From: Branchiostoma lanceolatum | Lineage: Eukaryota; Chordata; Leptocardii; Amphioxiformes; Branchiostomatidae | Assembly (NCBI RefSeq): GCF_035083965.1 | Contig: NC_089735.1 | Location: forward strand, 6,226,001-6,290,000 | DNA: 64,000 bases | Reading direction: 5' to 3' | In this document: positions 34,801 to 44,051 of the stretch, in pieces | Layout of the letters: each line of letters opens with the position of its first letter | How positions within the stretch are numbered: the stretch's first letter is position 1 | The notes under the pieces: generated by a model | Databases searched by the model: none | The model's input: the letters and a program-made list of their open reading frames with translations, nothing else | Told to the model about the DNA's origin: nothing | Made by a program: the position numbers and the translations under genes

Positions 34801-37800
34801 TGTCTGTAACATTCACAGAATAAGCCATCGGTGACAAGTTGCTGTTTTTCCCCTATTTAGTCATGAAGGAATCCATTTGACTTGATTTGTGACAATATCT
34901 CCTTGTGATAACATAATTTATCAACAGCAATATTCTTGCTGCAATACAGCAATAAAGGTGAACCTGTGAACTGCACAAAAATATCAGCAAGAAAATATAC
35001 CTCTATTAATGCACAAAAAAAGAAGCAACTGTTGAACAAGAATTTGTACCTCTGTGACATTTAGGCTCAAGAACATTCTGGCCAATCCAACAACTTCTTC
35101 ACAGGTGTCGCAGGCAGCATCGCTCTGTGGTAAAGATAGATGCATTTGAGACGTAGTGTTAGAAGTAGTCATGTGCCAATGTGCAAAATATCCTTACATG
35201 ATGACATTACTAATGTCACTTATCACACTATAGCAAAAGTTGAACCATTACATAGTCATGTATATTGCAGGTATTGTTGCCACCAAGTTCAGTAGGGGCA
35301 CCTTCACTACAGAACTTTGAACAACACTTGCAGCTAGATGTGCAAGGTTAGGTGTGACAGGTCATTTAGTATAATATACATAGTAAGTAGCTGCCGCCAC
35401 GTTGTGTGCCTGTGAAGCTGGTGTGTTATGTTGAAGGGCATTTATCCTGACTATACAGATAAAGATACAGACAGCGATGGACGACCATTAATGTTTTAGG
35501 ACATTATCCTTATTCCCAACATCAGCAGGATACATCAGGTCATCAGTCGACGTGCTTTCGCTACGACGGGGTTATACCGCCCTTTTTACGGGGTGACATA
35601 CCCTTTCGTTGGCTGTCGTACAAGGCGGGGATGCGCCAGTTCTCCCGTCATAAGGTAGCAAACAGATAACATCATCCGATGGAAAGTGAATCAAAGGATC
35701 ATCAAAAGGAACAGCTTACCTTGACCGCCTGCTTGCTCCACACAGCCTGTGCACAGTGGTCGATGGCCCCACACTCCTTGGCAGTGTCAATACCCTGGCA
35801 CCAGTAACCAGGGCCCCAGGTACAGCGTCGCTCACCCAGGAGTCCATAGGCTGAAACAAGGTGGCATGGTGGTCTTGTGGTTAGGGTTGTTGACTTAGAA
35901 TCTGAAGGTTCTGGGTTCAAATCCTTGGCAGGCCCACTACATATAACGTTATACCATTGCATGAATAATTCTATACTTATTTACTATGTTCAGGACCAGT
36001 GATAAATCAATTTCCCATACTTCAAATGTTGATAATAATTGTAACAACAAACTTTGTACTTTGGGCTCTTGAACCTATAAGTAACCAAACATACAGAAAA
36101 ACATGTGCTACTCAAATGATCTTTTCCTGACCCATTCCACACTGATCTATGTGATGCTTTCATCAAGAACTATTGTAATTGTTGGAACGTAGTGACTATT
36201 TCCAAAATCACTTTGTGTAGATGACAAGTATGTAAAGATTTGGGCAAATCATGCTCCCTGGGTGGAGATCGGCAATCTTTAACTGCTGTGTACACCGACT
36301 TGAGATTGCAGACAACAAACTTTGTACTGAGATGACCTGCTCTCTGACCCAAATCACCCAATTATAAGGGCAGATCTTCTTTGTCAAATGCAATAAAGTG
36401 TAGCAACATTAATTATTATTATGATAATATTTAGTTTCAACTGTTTTCAGTAACTTGTATACCAAGTCAGTTGTGTTGCCTTTGTGCATATCTAAATTCA
36501 TACGATGCCGTCCTTGGCATCTGATGATGTCATGATATGTGTAATAATTATCAGTTGCTGCTGCCTGGATTGCAATGGACTTTAACTTTGTGTCAAGGCC
36601 AATCTCCATGTGACCCTGTCTGAGTGTCAGGTGTTGACTGGACCCAGCTAGGGGCAGCCTGACCAATGGAAATGCGGCTAGAAGTTATTTCTCAAGCCAG
36701 GCCAAGTATAGGTTTTGGTTGGGAGGGCTAGGAGTGGCCGTGATTTTCAACATTTCTCTCCCTCTTTCTCCTCCTTGAATGAGACTTAAAAAATCCCAGA
36801 CACTCCTAGCCCTCTCAACTGAAACCTCTGCTTGGAGAATAGCTAGCTAGGACCATGATATCTTTATGTTGGGGTTCCAATACATGCAAATTTACATTTT
36901 ATTTGGAGGCTTATGCCAGGAATGTCAATGGTTAATGAGCGTAAACTGTTCCTGTTTCTTCAGAAACTACTTTGGTATCCTCTTTATTTGAAAGAGGAAG
37001 AACTTCAACTTGAAGAAGACTATGCTGCTTTCAGTTCCCTGTATGATTTCTACAACTCATTTCTATCCATAACACTTTTGATGTCATATACTGTACTACC
37101 AAAGATACTGGATTAGCAAAAAGCTGGGATAAATTTCTATATTTCATTCCAAAACTGTTCTGATGGTTCTGTAAAAACCCACAGGGGCGAGTACGCCGCT
37201 CCTGGGATTCAAACTCACGCCGATCCCAATCCGCACAGCTTGGGAATTCAACACGCTAACCACTAGGCTAAAAGGTCCGGACCAGTTAGACTGGTCAGTT
37301 AGTGGAGGTTGATCACCACTGTTACACTACTCCCCCTTTTCTTTTCAGACTCGTCCCAAGTCTCCGAGTACGACATTCCCTGTGTGATCTGATCGTCACA
37401 GGACCAGCGTGGGAACCACTGTAAAAACAAAAGGGGGGCGAGTACGCCGCTCCCAGGATTAGAACTCACGCCGATCCCAATCCACACGGCTTGGTAATTC
37501 AACACGCTAACCACTAGGCTAAAATGTCCGGACCAGTTAGACTGGTCAGTAGAGTAGTGGAGCTTGATCCCCACTGTTACACTTCCCAAAAATAATATTC
37601 ATCCATTATCTAGAGCTTTTGTTATTGTTCCTGTTGAACCTCCTTTACAAATATATTAACGTTTCATGATCCTATCAAAAATGTCAGGTTTGCGTTGGAA
37701 CACGGTTCTCCTCTGTAGCACGTCGACACAACCACGAGGACAGCGGGGAAGGCATCACGAGGTGATCAGTTCATAGTCCAAAACATGTCAGCCCAGAGTT

Positions 37801-37987
37801 CAGGAATCATGTAACCTACAGTACAGTACAGGTGATCTACGCAGTTTTCGCTGAGCTATTATGAAAGCCGTGGCCTGGCTTTTTAAACTACCTCTTACAT
37901 TAAATCAAGACGTCTCTCCTGAACTTAAAGCACATTCTTACCTGTTCCAAACAGCAGGAAGGCGCAGAGGAATCCGAGTCGTGCCAT
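25881..37987 (-). CDS. PSAP: Prosaposin, complete, six saposin-B domains
   Basis: Secreted/lysosomal precursor cleaved to saposins that present sphingolipids to lysosomal hydrolases. 23 coding exons: 37942-37987, 35720-35850, 35050-35124, 34699-34761, 34194-34253, 33999-34076, 33618-33692, 33183-33245, 32890-32949, 32666-32752, 32224-32301, 31734-31796, 30943-31002, 30522-30590, 29746-29826, 29172-29234, 28795-28854, 28416-28598, 27722-27911, 27052-27194, 26515-26595, 26177-26266, 25881-25916. Frame is kept across all joins: 644 residues. Signal peptide [15 protein letters not shown]; saposin-A domain at about 24-57 ([11 protein letters not shown]...CGAIDHC); six saposin-B domains, each with all six cysteines; C-terminal saposin-A domain about 612-644 ending [11 protein letters not shown]. 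Vertebrate prosaposin has four B domains. N-glycosylation sequons occur in each domain (NVT, NTT, NKS, NAT, NST). The exon 20 acceptor is a NAGNAG site (CAGCAG). Confidence 0.95.
25941..26142. mobile_element. Diverged Tigger/pogo MITE in the last prosaposin intron
   Basis: The right end ACAGGTTTGACTGTA (26128-26142) matches the Tigger terminus exactly. The left end TATTAGTCAAATTATGTCC at 25941 is a mutated version. The interior repeats GTGACC/GACCATG motifs. It fills most of the intron before the terminal exon. Confidence 0.7.
27219..27430. mobile_element. MITE with TACTGTAAAT termini, copy in prosaposin intron
   Basis: It starts TACTGTAAATC and ends GAACTACTGTA. The interior matches the copy at 39169-39382 (shared GGAACAAACAT, AACAGTCTCAAAT or ACTGTCTCAAAT, TTAGTGATCAAATATT and AAATCAAGAA). 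Confidence 0.7.
27501..27642. repeat. 21-bp minisatellite, about 6.7 copies
   Basis: Unit AGCATCTCTACTGAATGTTA plus C on the plus strand. It lies in the intron between prosaposin exons 19 and 20. As 21 is divisible by 3 the minus strand reads as a seven-residue repeat, RDAVTFS, in the same frame as exon 19. Confidence 0.92.
28010..28415. repeat. Minisatellite made of splice-donor-like units, abutting prosaposin exon 18
   Basis: On the minus (gene) strand the array consists of units beginning GTGAGAACTT, spaced alternately about 16 and 22 bp (GTGAGAACTTGAACAT; GTGAGAACTTCTCTGTACAT), in more than a dozen copies with variants. The array begins at the exon 18 donor itself, which reads GAG/GTTAGAACTTTCTGTACAT. 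It occupies nearly all of the 504-bp intron. Confidence 0.88.
28416..29826 (-). other. PSAP: Prosaposin saposin-B domain 4 and start of domain 5 (exons 15-18)
   Basis: Domain 4: [33 protein letters not shown]. Exon 18 (183 bp) is composite: it ends domain 4, contains a linker ([14 protein letters not shown]) and begins domain 5 ([15 protein letters not shown]). Confidence 0.88.
30610..30760 (+). repeat. tRNA-derived SINE family B, copy 1
   Basis: GGTCTTGTGGTTAGGG starts the head, GGTTCTGGACTCAAATCC is the B-box region, and TGCCCTTGCGAAAGGCACTT plus AATACCTAGG form the body. Related copies are at 32390 and 35864. It lies in a prosaposin intron. Confidence 0.7.
31157..31319. repeat. MITE with GGCTGTCTCCAG end, in prosaposin intron
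   Basis: Left GGCTGTCTCCAGGACCC, right AAAGCTGGAGCCCTGA. The termini are those of the copies near 2941 and 49226. Confidence 0.5.
32390..32560 (+). repeat. tRNA-derived SINE family B, copy 2
   Basis: GGCCTTGTGGTTAGGAT, TTCGTTTGAATCCCTGACAA, then TGCCCTTAAGAAAGACACTT and GAGTACCTAGCTATGG. It matches the 30610 copy over about 140 bp and lies in a prosaposin intron. Confidence 0.7.
32666..33692 (-). other. PSAP: Prosaposin saposin-B domain 2 (exons 7-10)
   Basis: Residues about 152-246: [26 protein letters not shown] and ICKAIGLC. Exon lengths 75-63-60-87 bp parallel those of domains 3 and 4. The linker is basic (QKPIKPVKQ). Confidence 0.88.
33999..35124 (-). other. PSAP: Prosaposin saposin-B domain 1 (exons 3-6)
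   Basis: The four exons encode residues about 60-151. Cysteine pairs are [27 protein letters not shown] and AVCEALKLC. All introns are phase 0. The tail is acidic then basic ([13 protein letters not shown]), a likely processing linker. Confidence 0.88.
34385..34584. mobile_element. MITE with TACTGTAAATG / CATTTACAGTA termini
   Basis: A 200-bp element with perfect 11-bp terminal inverted repeats. The interior carries TAGGGAGAAAATGGAGTG, GGTGGGCAGAAGACA and CACTGCGAACTTAA, recognisable also at 57724-57941, 12232-12440 (diverged) and 7350-7461 (truncated). It lies in prosaposin intron 4. Confidence 0.8.
35864..35960 (+). repeat. tRNA-derived SINE family B, copy 3 (truncated)
   Basis: GGTGGTCTTGTGGTTAGGG, then GGTTCTGGGTTCAAATCC (GGTTCAAATCC is a perfect Pol III B box), then loss of similarity. 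It starts 14 bp upstream of the acceptor of prosaposin exon 2. Confidence 0.7.
36690..36841. mobile_element. MITE, inverted-repeat element of the TCTCCAAGCAGA family
   Basis: Internal arms GGTTTTGGTTGGGAGGGC and GCCCTCTCAACTGAAACC are followed by GGAGTG or preceded by CACTCC. The right end is CTGCTTGGAGAATAGCT; the left end is degenerate. It lies in prosaposin intron 1. Confidence 0.6.
37174..37330 (-). repeat. tRNA-derived SINE family D, copy 1
   Basis: On the minus strand the Pol III A box TAGCCTAGTGG (perfect) and a B-box-like GAGTTTGAATCC lie about 40 bp apart. The unit ends near CCACTGTTACAC on the plus strand. A second copy follows at 37423. Confidence 0.75.
37423..37581 (-). repeat. 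tRNA-derived SINE family D, copy 2
   Basis: It repeats the previous unit almost exactly (GGCGAGTACGCCGCTCC, AACTCACGCCGATCCCAATC, CACGCTAACCACTAGGCTAA), with the B box mutated to GAGTTCTAATCC. The two copies are 90 bp apart in the same orientation. Confidence 0.75.
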
Positions 37988-38372
37988 GGTGTACTTCGTG
38001 AAAGGAGATGTCGCAGACAGGAACCGAGATCTCTGCTTTCGTGCTCCGCGTTACTAACTGTCACGTGCTCCTATGTCAGCTGATCAAGGATCATCCGTTA
38101 TATACTTATCATGGAGAGAATAACATGGCTAAACGTCAAGGATTTTTCAACCAAGTGTAAATTTTTCTCGTAATAACTTTTAATGATTATAGAAAAGTAT
38201 GTTTTACAAACCGTTTTACGTATAAACACTCTTTGATGAAGATAAGAGATCACACCATAGCATGGTTGGATTGTCCCTAATTAGTCATCGGGTCATGAGA
38301 CGTCCGATCACAGCTAACCCGGAAGTAAAACCCGGAAGTGGTCACCGTCAGCTGGCTGTGCTTTCAGGAATC
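37988..38372. promoter_or_regulatory. Divergent promoter of prosaposin and GATD1
   Basis: 385 bp separate the two start codons. GTCACGTG at 38060-38067 matches eight bases of the TFEB CLEAR consensus GTCACGTGAC and lies 73 bp upstream of the prosaposin ATG. An E-box CAGCTG is about 15 bp farther on. On the GATD1 side two identical ETS/GABP sites CCGGAAGT lie at 38319-38326 and 38332-38339, typical of TATA-less housekeeping promoters. No TATA box stands out. Confidence 0.6.
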
Positions 38373-41300
38373 ATGTCCACTGCTAAGCCATGCTGTTTGG
38401 TCATCTGTAGTGCAGCTATAGACGGTAGGAGCTAATGGTAGCGTGGTAATGCAGTGGGATGGTGTTTTTTTTTCTGGATAAGCTGTGGTCATGATTTTGG
38501 GGAGGTAGATAAGTCTTGTGCTCAGAAAGAAGTGACACAAGTTTGGGCCCTCTGGCAGCACTCTTTAGAACTGCCAAGGAGGTTATATAGTCTATACAAG
38601 GAGGTATATTTAACCTCCTTGGTCTATATAACCTCCTTGGAACTGCAGGGGTGTTTCAATAGCAGAATATGGGACTTGAGTAAACCCCAGAAAACACAAT
38701 ATGTGATATTGCCAATGTCATTTTCCTCAGATTATCGCTAAAATGACTAAATGCATGTTTTGTGCAGGTGTGTCAACACAGCCGTTCATCCAGGCAGTCA
38801 CCCTGCTAAACTCTGCCTTCACACTTCAACTGGCCACACCAAATGTGAGTAGAACTGAAAAAGATTGAGCAGGATGCCAATAAGTTTGAGTTTATTGGGA
38901 TCCACAATTAGCTTATACACATCTACTCTTCCTGTGGTCCAAACTGACTGGACAAAACTACATGACACATATGAACACCACAGAATTTACATATGTACAT
39001 AAGTGATAAAAGAAGCATAAGGCTGTGTATATACAGTTATACAAAGTTGACAATATATCAAAGTGTGTTCAGCCAAGTTAACCTCCTTGGTCCAGCAATC
39101 CAACTGTGCATGGGCAGGTCAAAGGTGAAGGCCCCTAGCAGGTCAAATGCAAAGGCCCCTGATACACATACTGTAAATCACTTTGATATAGCGGCAGGAA
39201 AATATAGCGGTTGAGGGAAAATGGAGTAGGTCACGTCACTTAATTTTAACGGTGGGAACAAACATTACTGTCTCAAATATTAGTGATCAAATATTAGCAA
39301 TGATGAAATTTTAGCTGTTGATTAGTGAAGTTGTTAAATCAGCTAAAATTAAGTTACAGTTAACAAATCAAGAATTACAGTAAAAAAATGTCTGGACATT
39401 GCTATGCAATCCGACTGACGGAGGACATGTATATCTGGACATGTTCAAAACATGATGGAGACGAGAACTGTAAGTCAGGGACCTTCACCTTTGACCTGCT
39501 TATGCATATATGGATCTGTGAATATACCTATTATGTTCTGTATTGATAAATGTTCAAAAGGAAGTTTTCACCATCATAGAAAAATCATATTGTACCCTGT
39601 AGGGGAAGGCGATTGAGTTTGTGCAACAAGATGATTCCAGTCGGCGCTGGTTGAATGATTTCCGGTCCAAGAGTGTGGCCACACCCACAAGACTGGACGC
39701 CATAGATGGTGAGCTCCTCGTTTTCACCTCTGCCCATTTTTACTGTATTTCATATGAATTTTGTACAACAACATGAGCAGTTGAGCAAGTCAGTGTGCAT
39801 AAGGTGTCATAAAGGTAAAAGGCTTGTAGAATATGATGATTTTCGTCTCAAGTAATGACCAAATCTTTTACCTGTATCAGTGTTGTAGGCAGATCAATCC
39901 ACACAAACATTACCTGTCCCTAGTACTGAACACCATCCACACATAACATTTCCCTGGTACTGAACACCATCCACACATACATGATCCTCACAAACATTAC
40001 CTATCCCTGATACTGAGCCCCATCTACACAAACATAACCTGTCCCTGAATACCATTCACACAAACATAACCTGTCTCTATTTCTGAACACCATCCACACA
40101 AATATGACCTGTCTCTGGTACTGAACACCATCCACACAAACCTAACCTGTCTCTGGTACTAAACACCACACACACACAAACATGACCTGTCCCTGATACT
40201 GAGCCCCATCTACACAAACATAACCTGTCCCTGAATACCATTCACACAAACATAACCTGTCTCTATTTCTGAACACCATCCACACAAACTTGACCTGTCC
40301 CTGGTACTGAACACCATCCACACAAACATGACCTGTCTCTGGTACTGAACACCACACACACAAACATAACCTGTCTCTGGTGCTGAACACCATCCACACA
40401 AACTTGACCTGTCCCTGGTACTAAACACCATCCACACAAATATGACCTGTCTCTGGTACTGAACACCATCCACACAAACATGACCTGTCTCTGGTACTGA
40501 ACACCATCCACACAAACCTAACCTGTCCCTGGTGCTGAACACCATCCACACAAACATGACTTGTCCCTGGTACTGAACACCAGCCACACAAACATTACCT
40601 ATCCCTGGTACTGAACACCATCCACACAAACATGACCTGTCTCTGATACTGTACACCATCCACACAAATTTTGATACATGAGAAACTTGACTGACTCTCC
40701 TTTTCTACTACCTTAATGCCTGCAGTTTCCCGTTACGCTGCTGTGCTGGTACCCCCTGCACCTGGTGCCCTGTATGACCTGGCAAAGGATGCAGATGTGG
40801 CAGCTGTTCTTAACCAAGCAGTTGCAGAGAGGAGTAAGTGATATCCATAGCCGTAAACTGTGTTTTCTGTAGTACCAACCTAGATGGTACTGGTACATAT
40901 ATTTGACACCTTTTGGTCAAAATCAATTTTGCACCTTTTACTGAATTGCATTCTTACACCTGTTAATACATGTTTATATCTGTTACTGCATTACATTTTT
41001 ACACCTGTTACTGCATTACATTTTTACACCTGTTACTGGATTACATTTTTACACATGTTGTTTTCAGAGCCAGTTTGTGCAATAGGACTGGGAGTAGCAG
41101 GTCTGTGTGGTGCCATGAAAGATGACAGACTGACATGGACCTTCTCAAGTTACAGTTTAACTGGGGTAGATTCAACTTTTAATTAATTTAAAACTCAGTC
41201 TCTAGTAACTATAGTATAAATGTAGTATTTTTGTTTTTAGACATCTACTTTAAGGCAACTACACTGTCTTTCTCAGACACCTTTGGTAAAAAGAAGTGCA

Positions 41301-42736
41301 TTTCCTCCAGTTTCCGTGTTTATTTCCTCCAGGGCTGTCTAAAGCTTTAGATTTTTGTCCGTTGTACTCAGTGTTTCAGTGATTTTTTTTGTGGAACAGT
41401 TAGGGTCAAAGGCATGCACTTGTGGCAACAAAAAAATTTCATGTCATGGAGTTACGGTTTTGGCCCTCAGAGGTGAAATCTTTGTCCGTTCCCACTAGCA
41501 AATTTCCTTGGATACAGCCCAGTACAGCATATTTTCTGGTTTGTAATCATAATGGTATACACTTTCACCCAGTAAGACAGCTGGTATGAAGTTATTCTAA
41601 AGTTGATCAACAATCATTGGTATATTATGTACAAGTTTTGTACGTTTAGTTCATTTGTCAGCTCCAGTAGTATATTCTAAGCAATATATGTTGTAGGCAA
41701 AATCCTAAAGTCTGTTGCCAAGAAAGTTTTATTGGAGAGCAAAGACAGCACATCACATCCCACCATTAGATCAATGTTCAGAGAAATGAATGGTGACCAA
41801 TGTCTACCTTTTCTCTTCCCCATATCTTCAGCCGTCTGTGTTGAGTTTAGCGAGGAGTCCATCTTTTGCTAACTTGCCACTGATTATAGAGGACTTCATC
41901 AAGGACAATGGTGCAGTGTACAGTGGTAAGGCTGAGACTGTGTCTCCTGTTTGACAGTAAACATGCATGTACAATTGATTTGTTTTTATATATATATACC
42001 CGGTACCAGATTAAAATTGAGAAATCGAGAAAGAAACATAAATGTGGAGGTACATTTATAAAGCATTATTTACATTGTACACATTCAAAGCTGGTACTGG
42101 TTAGCATACTCATAAATGTGAAAATACTACACAAACATCAAAGTTATGTGCAGCCAATAGATTAACATAAATGATTTTTCATTTCAACAAATTAGAGTGA
42201 CTTCCCTTTTTGTTATTGTTTAACAGCCAGCAAGGCGGACCAGGTCCATGTAGTGGTTGATCAGAACCTCATCACAGGACAGAACGAAGAGTCGACGGTG
42301 GTCGCTGTGCAAAACCTCATCCTCCTGTGCAATGCCAGGTAAAACCATTGGTGGGATCATAACACGGTCATGTAACTCACGATTTTAGTTTAATAGGAAA
42401 TGAGAGAAAAGTCACATGCCTACTCTAACATCTTTGTATCTGATTTAGGCCCATCCCATTCATACATCTGACTTAGTCCTGTTGGTAGTTAGAAGTACTG
42501 TACTTATAATTTGGACAGCAATGTTTTGAATACAATTCCAGTGGTTGAGGCAAATCTTTTAAAATACTTTTTATCACAGTACCATGCACTGTTTAACTAA
42601 CTGCGACATCATCAAGACTTGTGAATTAAAATACTTATATGTCTGAGTTATGTTTCTTTTAATCACAACTGTTGTTTTCAGTTTTTGACTCTTTAAAAAT
42701 GTCATTCACAGGCAAGGTAAACAGATGCCAAGCTGA
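38373..42736 (+). CDS. GATD1: GATD1 orthologue (DJ-1/PfpI-like), complete
   Basis: Glutamine-amidotransferase-like class 1 domain protein 1 (PDDC1), a DJ-1/PfpI-fold protein of uncertain function. Eight exons: 38373-38424, 38768-38844, 39603-39708, 40726-40833, 41068-41165, 41832-41925, 42227-42338, 42712-42736. The joined frame gives 223 residues (human about 220). Recognisable blocks: [56 protein letters not shown] (115-131), [31 protein letters not shown] and [20 protein letters not shown]. The nucleophile-elbow position has Leu122 (GLG) in place of cysteine, so classical GATase or protease chemistry is unlikely. A short C-terminal exon encodes QGKQMPS. Confidence 0.93.
38574..38640. repeat. 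Nested hairpin in GATD1 intron 1
   Basis: Outer arms CCAAGGAGGTTATATAG (38574-38590) and CTATATAACCTCCTTGG (38624-38640) are perfect 17-bp inverted repeats. Inside, CAAGGAGGTATA and TTTAACCTCCTTGG form a second stem. AACCTCCTTGG recurs near 39080. Confidence 0.85.
39169..39382. mobile_element. MITE with TACTGTAAAT termini in GATD1 intron 2
   Basis: TACTGTAAATC left and GAATTACAGTA right. The interior is closely similar to the element at 27219-27430, including GGAACAAACAT and TTAGTGATCAAATATT. Confidence 0.75.
39885..40672. repeat. 38-bp minisatellite, about 20 copies, in GATD1 intron 3
   Basis: The unit is CTGAACACCATCCACACAAA followed by CATGACCTGTCTCTGGTA. Higher-order similarity is visible: segments near 39990-40140 and 40180-40310 repeat as blocks. 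It produces long spurious minus-strand frames because the unit has no stop in any of three frames. Confidence 0.93.
40940..41058. repeat. 25-bp minisatellite, about 4.5 copies
   Basis: Unit TTACATTTTTACACCTGTTA plus CTGCA, upstream of the polypyrimidine tract and acceptor of GATD1 exon 5 at 41067. Confidence 0.85.
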
Positions 42737-43430
42737 TGATGACAAATGCAGCAAAAACATGACATTGGCGAGACTGTACATAAAGGCAGAGCATCTTCCA
42801 CTCAACATCTACACAAGAACTTCAAGGTTTCCATCATCTTAGACTTTTCCAGCTTTAGCATACCTTCTGGTGCTCCATTGCAAAATAACTCAAAGGTTTG
42901 GATTGTGACTCATGAAGTCCTGGAGTAAACAAGTGGCAGGTCAGAAGCTGAACAAGAAAGTATAGGGATGTAACAAGAAATAATGTTAGATAAGAAGCAT
43001 AGATTCTGGACTCCTATTCCATACATAAAGTCATTCTCCATGTTGTTTGTTATATGCAGGTTATAAAACCTGTACTTTTCAATGTGATTGATAGTATAAA
43101 GCTTGTGCAATGAATAATTTGTTACTACAGGCAAATTTCAAATGATATTATTCAAACATTAAATGCAATCAAAAGAACATGAGATCAAATTGTTGCAATT
43201 CCATAGCTGGACCCCATGGTTTATGATCTTATTGGATCACATGACATTCCTAGTTCACATGGTAGAAAAAGACATGTGTTTTGTGGCTGGCCTAGAGTTT
43301 ACCTTAAATCTTAAGTCCTTTCCCATCATCAAAGGAATACCCTACTAACAAGCAATATCTAATCTATAATATGATATTAAAATTTCTCATGGCCAAAGTC
43401 TTGTCTGTTTGTGCTTTATGTCCTGCCACT

Positions 43431-43570
43431 GGCAGTGTGTAGTCCAGTGGTTAGTGATCCTGACTCTGGATCAATAAGTCGTGATCGTAAGTTTGAATCC
43501 CAGCTATGTCGCTCACCCGACATGCACGTTACTGGAAAGGGTTGCAGTCCTTTGTATTCCTGGAAAAGAG
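43431..43570 (+). repeat. tRNA-derived SINE family A, copy 2
   Basis: A box TAGTCCAGTGG and B-box-like AGTTTGAATCCC, with a body matching the copy at 13255 (GCTCACCCGACATGCACG, TACTGGAAAGGGTTGCAGTC). Confidence 0.75.
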
Positions 43571-43833
43571 CTGGGGGATTTGAACAATGAACTGTACATA
43601 CATAGTGTTTGTCTTCTTAATGTCACGACTATTGGAAGATTAGCTCGTTTGTTCGTTTAGTTCATTTGAGCTACACTAGTTCGAGATCATTTTGATTATT
43701 CACTGTACTATAGCAAGACATTATGTCATGGCATCACAGCCTTGGACTGTCTGTCTGGGTACATGTACTCTTGTTAGCACAGTGTCTGACTCTGAGGGCA
43801 GAAAGTGACCAGAAAGCCTCCTTTGCATGTCAT

Positions 43834-44051
43834 CTGGGCGGCGGCAGTGTTTTTTGGAGGGAGGGCTGATTCACGATTTTCAACATATCAGGGACAGGTT
43901 CTTTTGATGGAGAAATTGTATTGCCGCCCGCAGAAGGTATGCTTTTGGTCTGCTCCAGCAAAAGAAATGATTAAGAATTCAAAGAACCAGGCCCCAATAT
44001 GTTGAAAATCGTGAATCAGCACTCCCCCAATATAAACACTGGTGCTGCCCA
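43834..44051. mobile_element. MITE with about 60-bp terminal inverted repeats
   Basis: Left arm CTGGGCGGCGGCAGTGTTTT ... TGATTCACGATTTTCAACAT. The right arm is its complement, ending AACACTGGTGCTGCCCAG. The core GCTGATTCACGATTTTCAAC is identical in both arms. Confidence 0.8.

Noticed and set aside
40142..40665. Long minus-strand frames of Cys/Trp-rich repeats (up to 151 codons)
   Set aside because: They are produced by the 38-bp minisatellite in GATD1 intron 3, which lacks stops in all three frames; no splice context or start supports a gene.
43837..44051. Possible host exon encoding frames in the 43.8-kb hairpin
   Set aside because: The matching arms identify it as a MITE with long inverted repeats; frames differ between arms.
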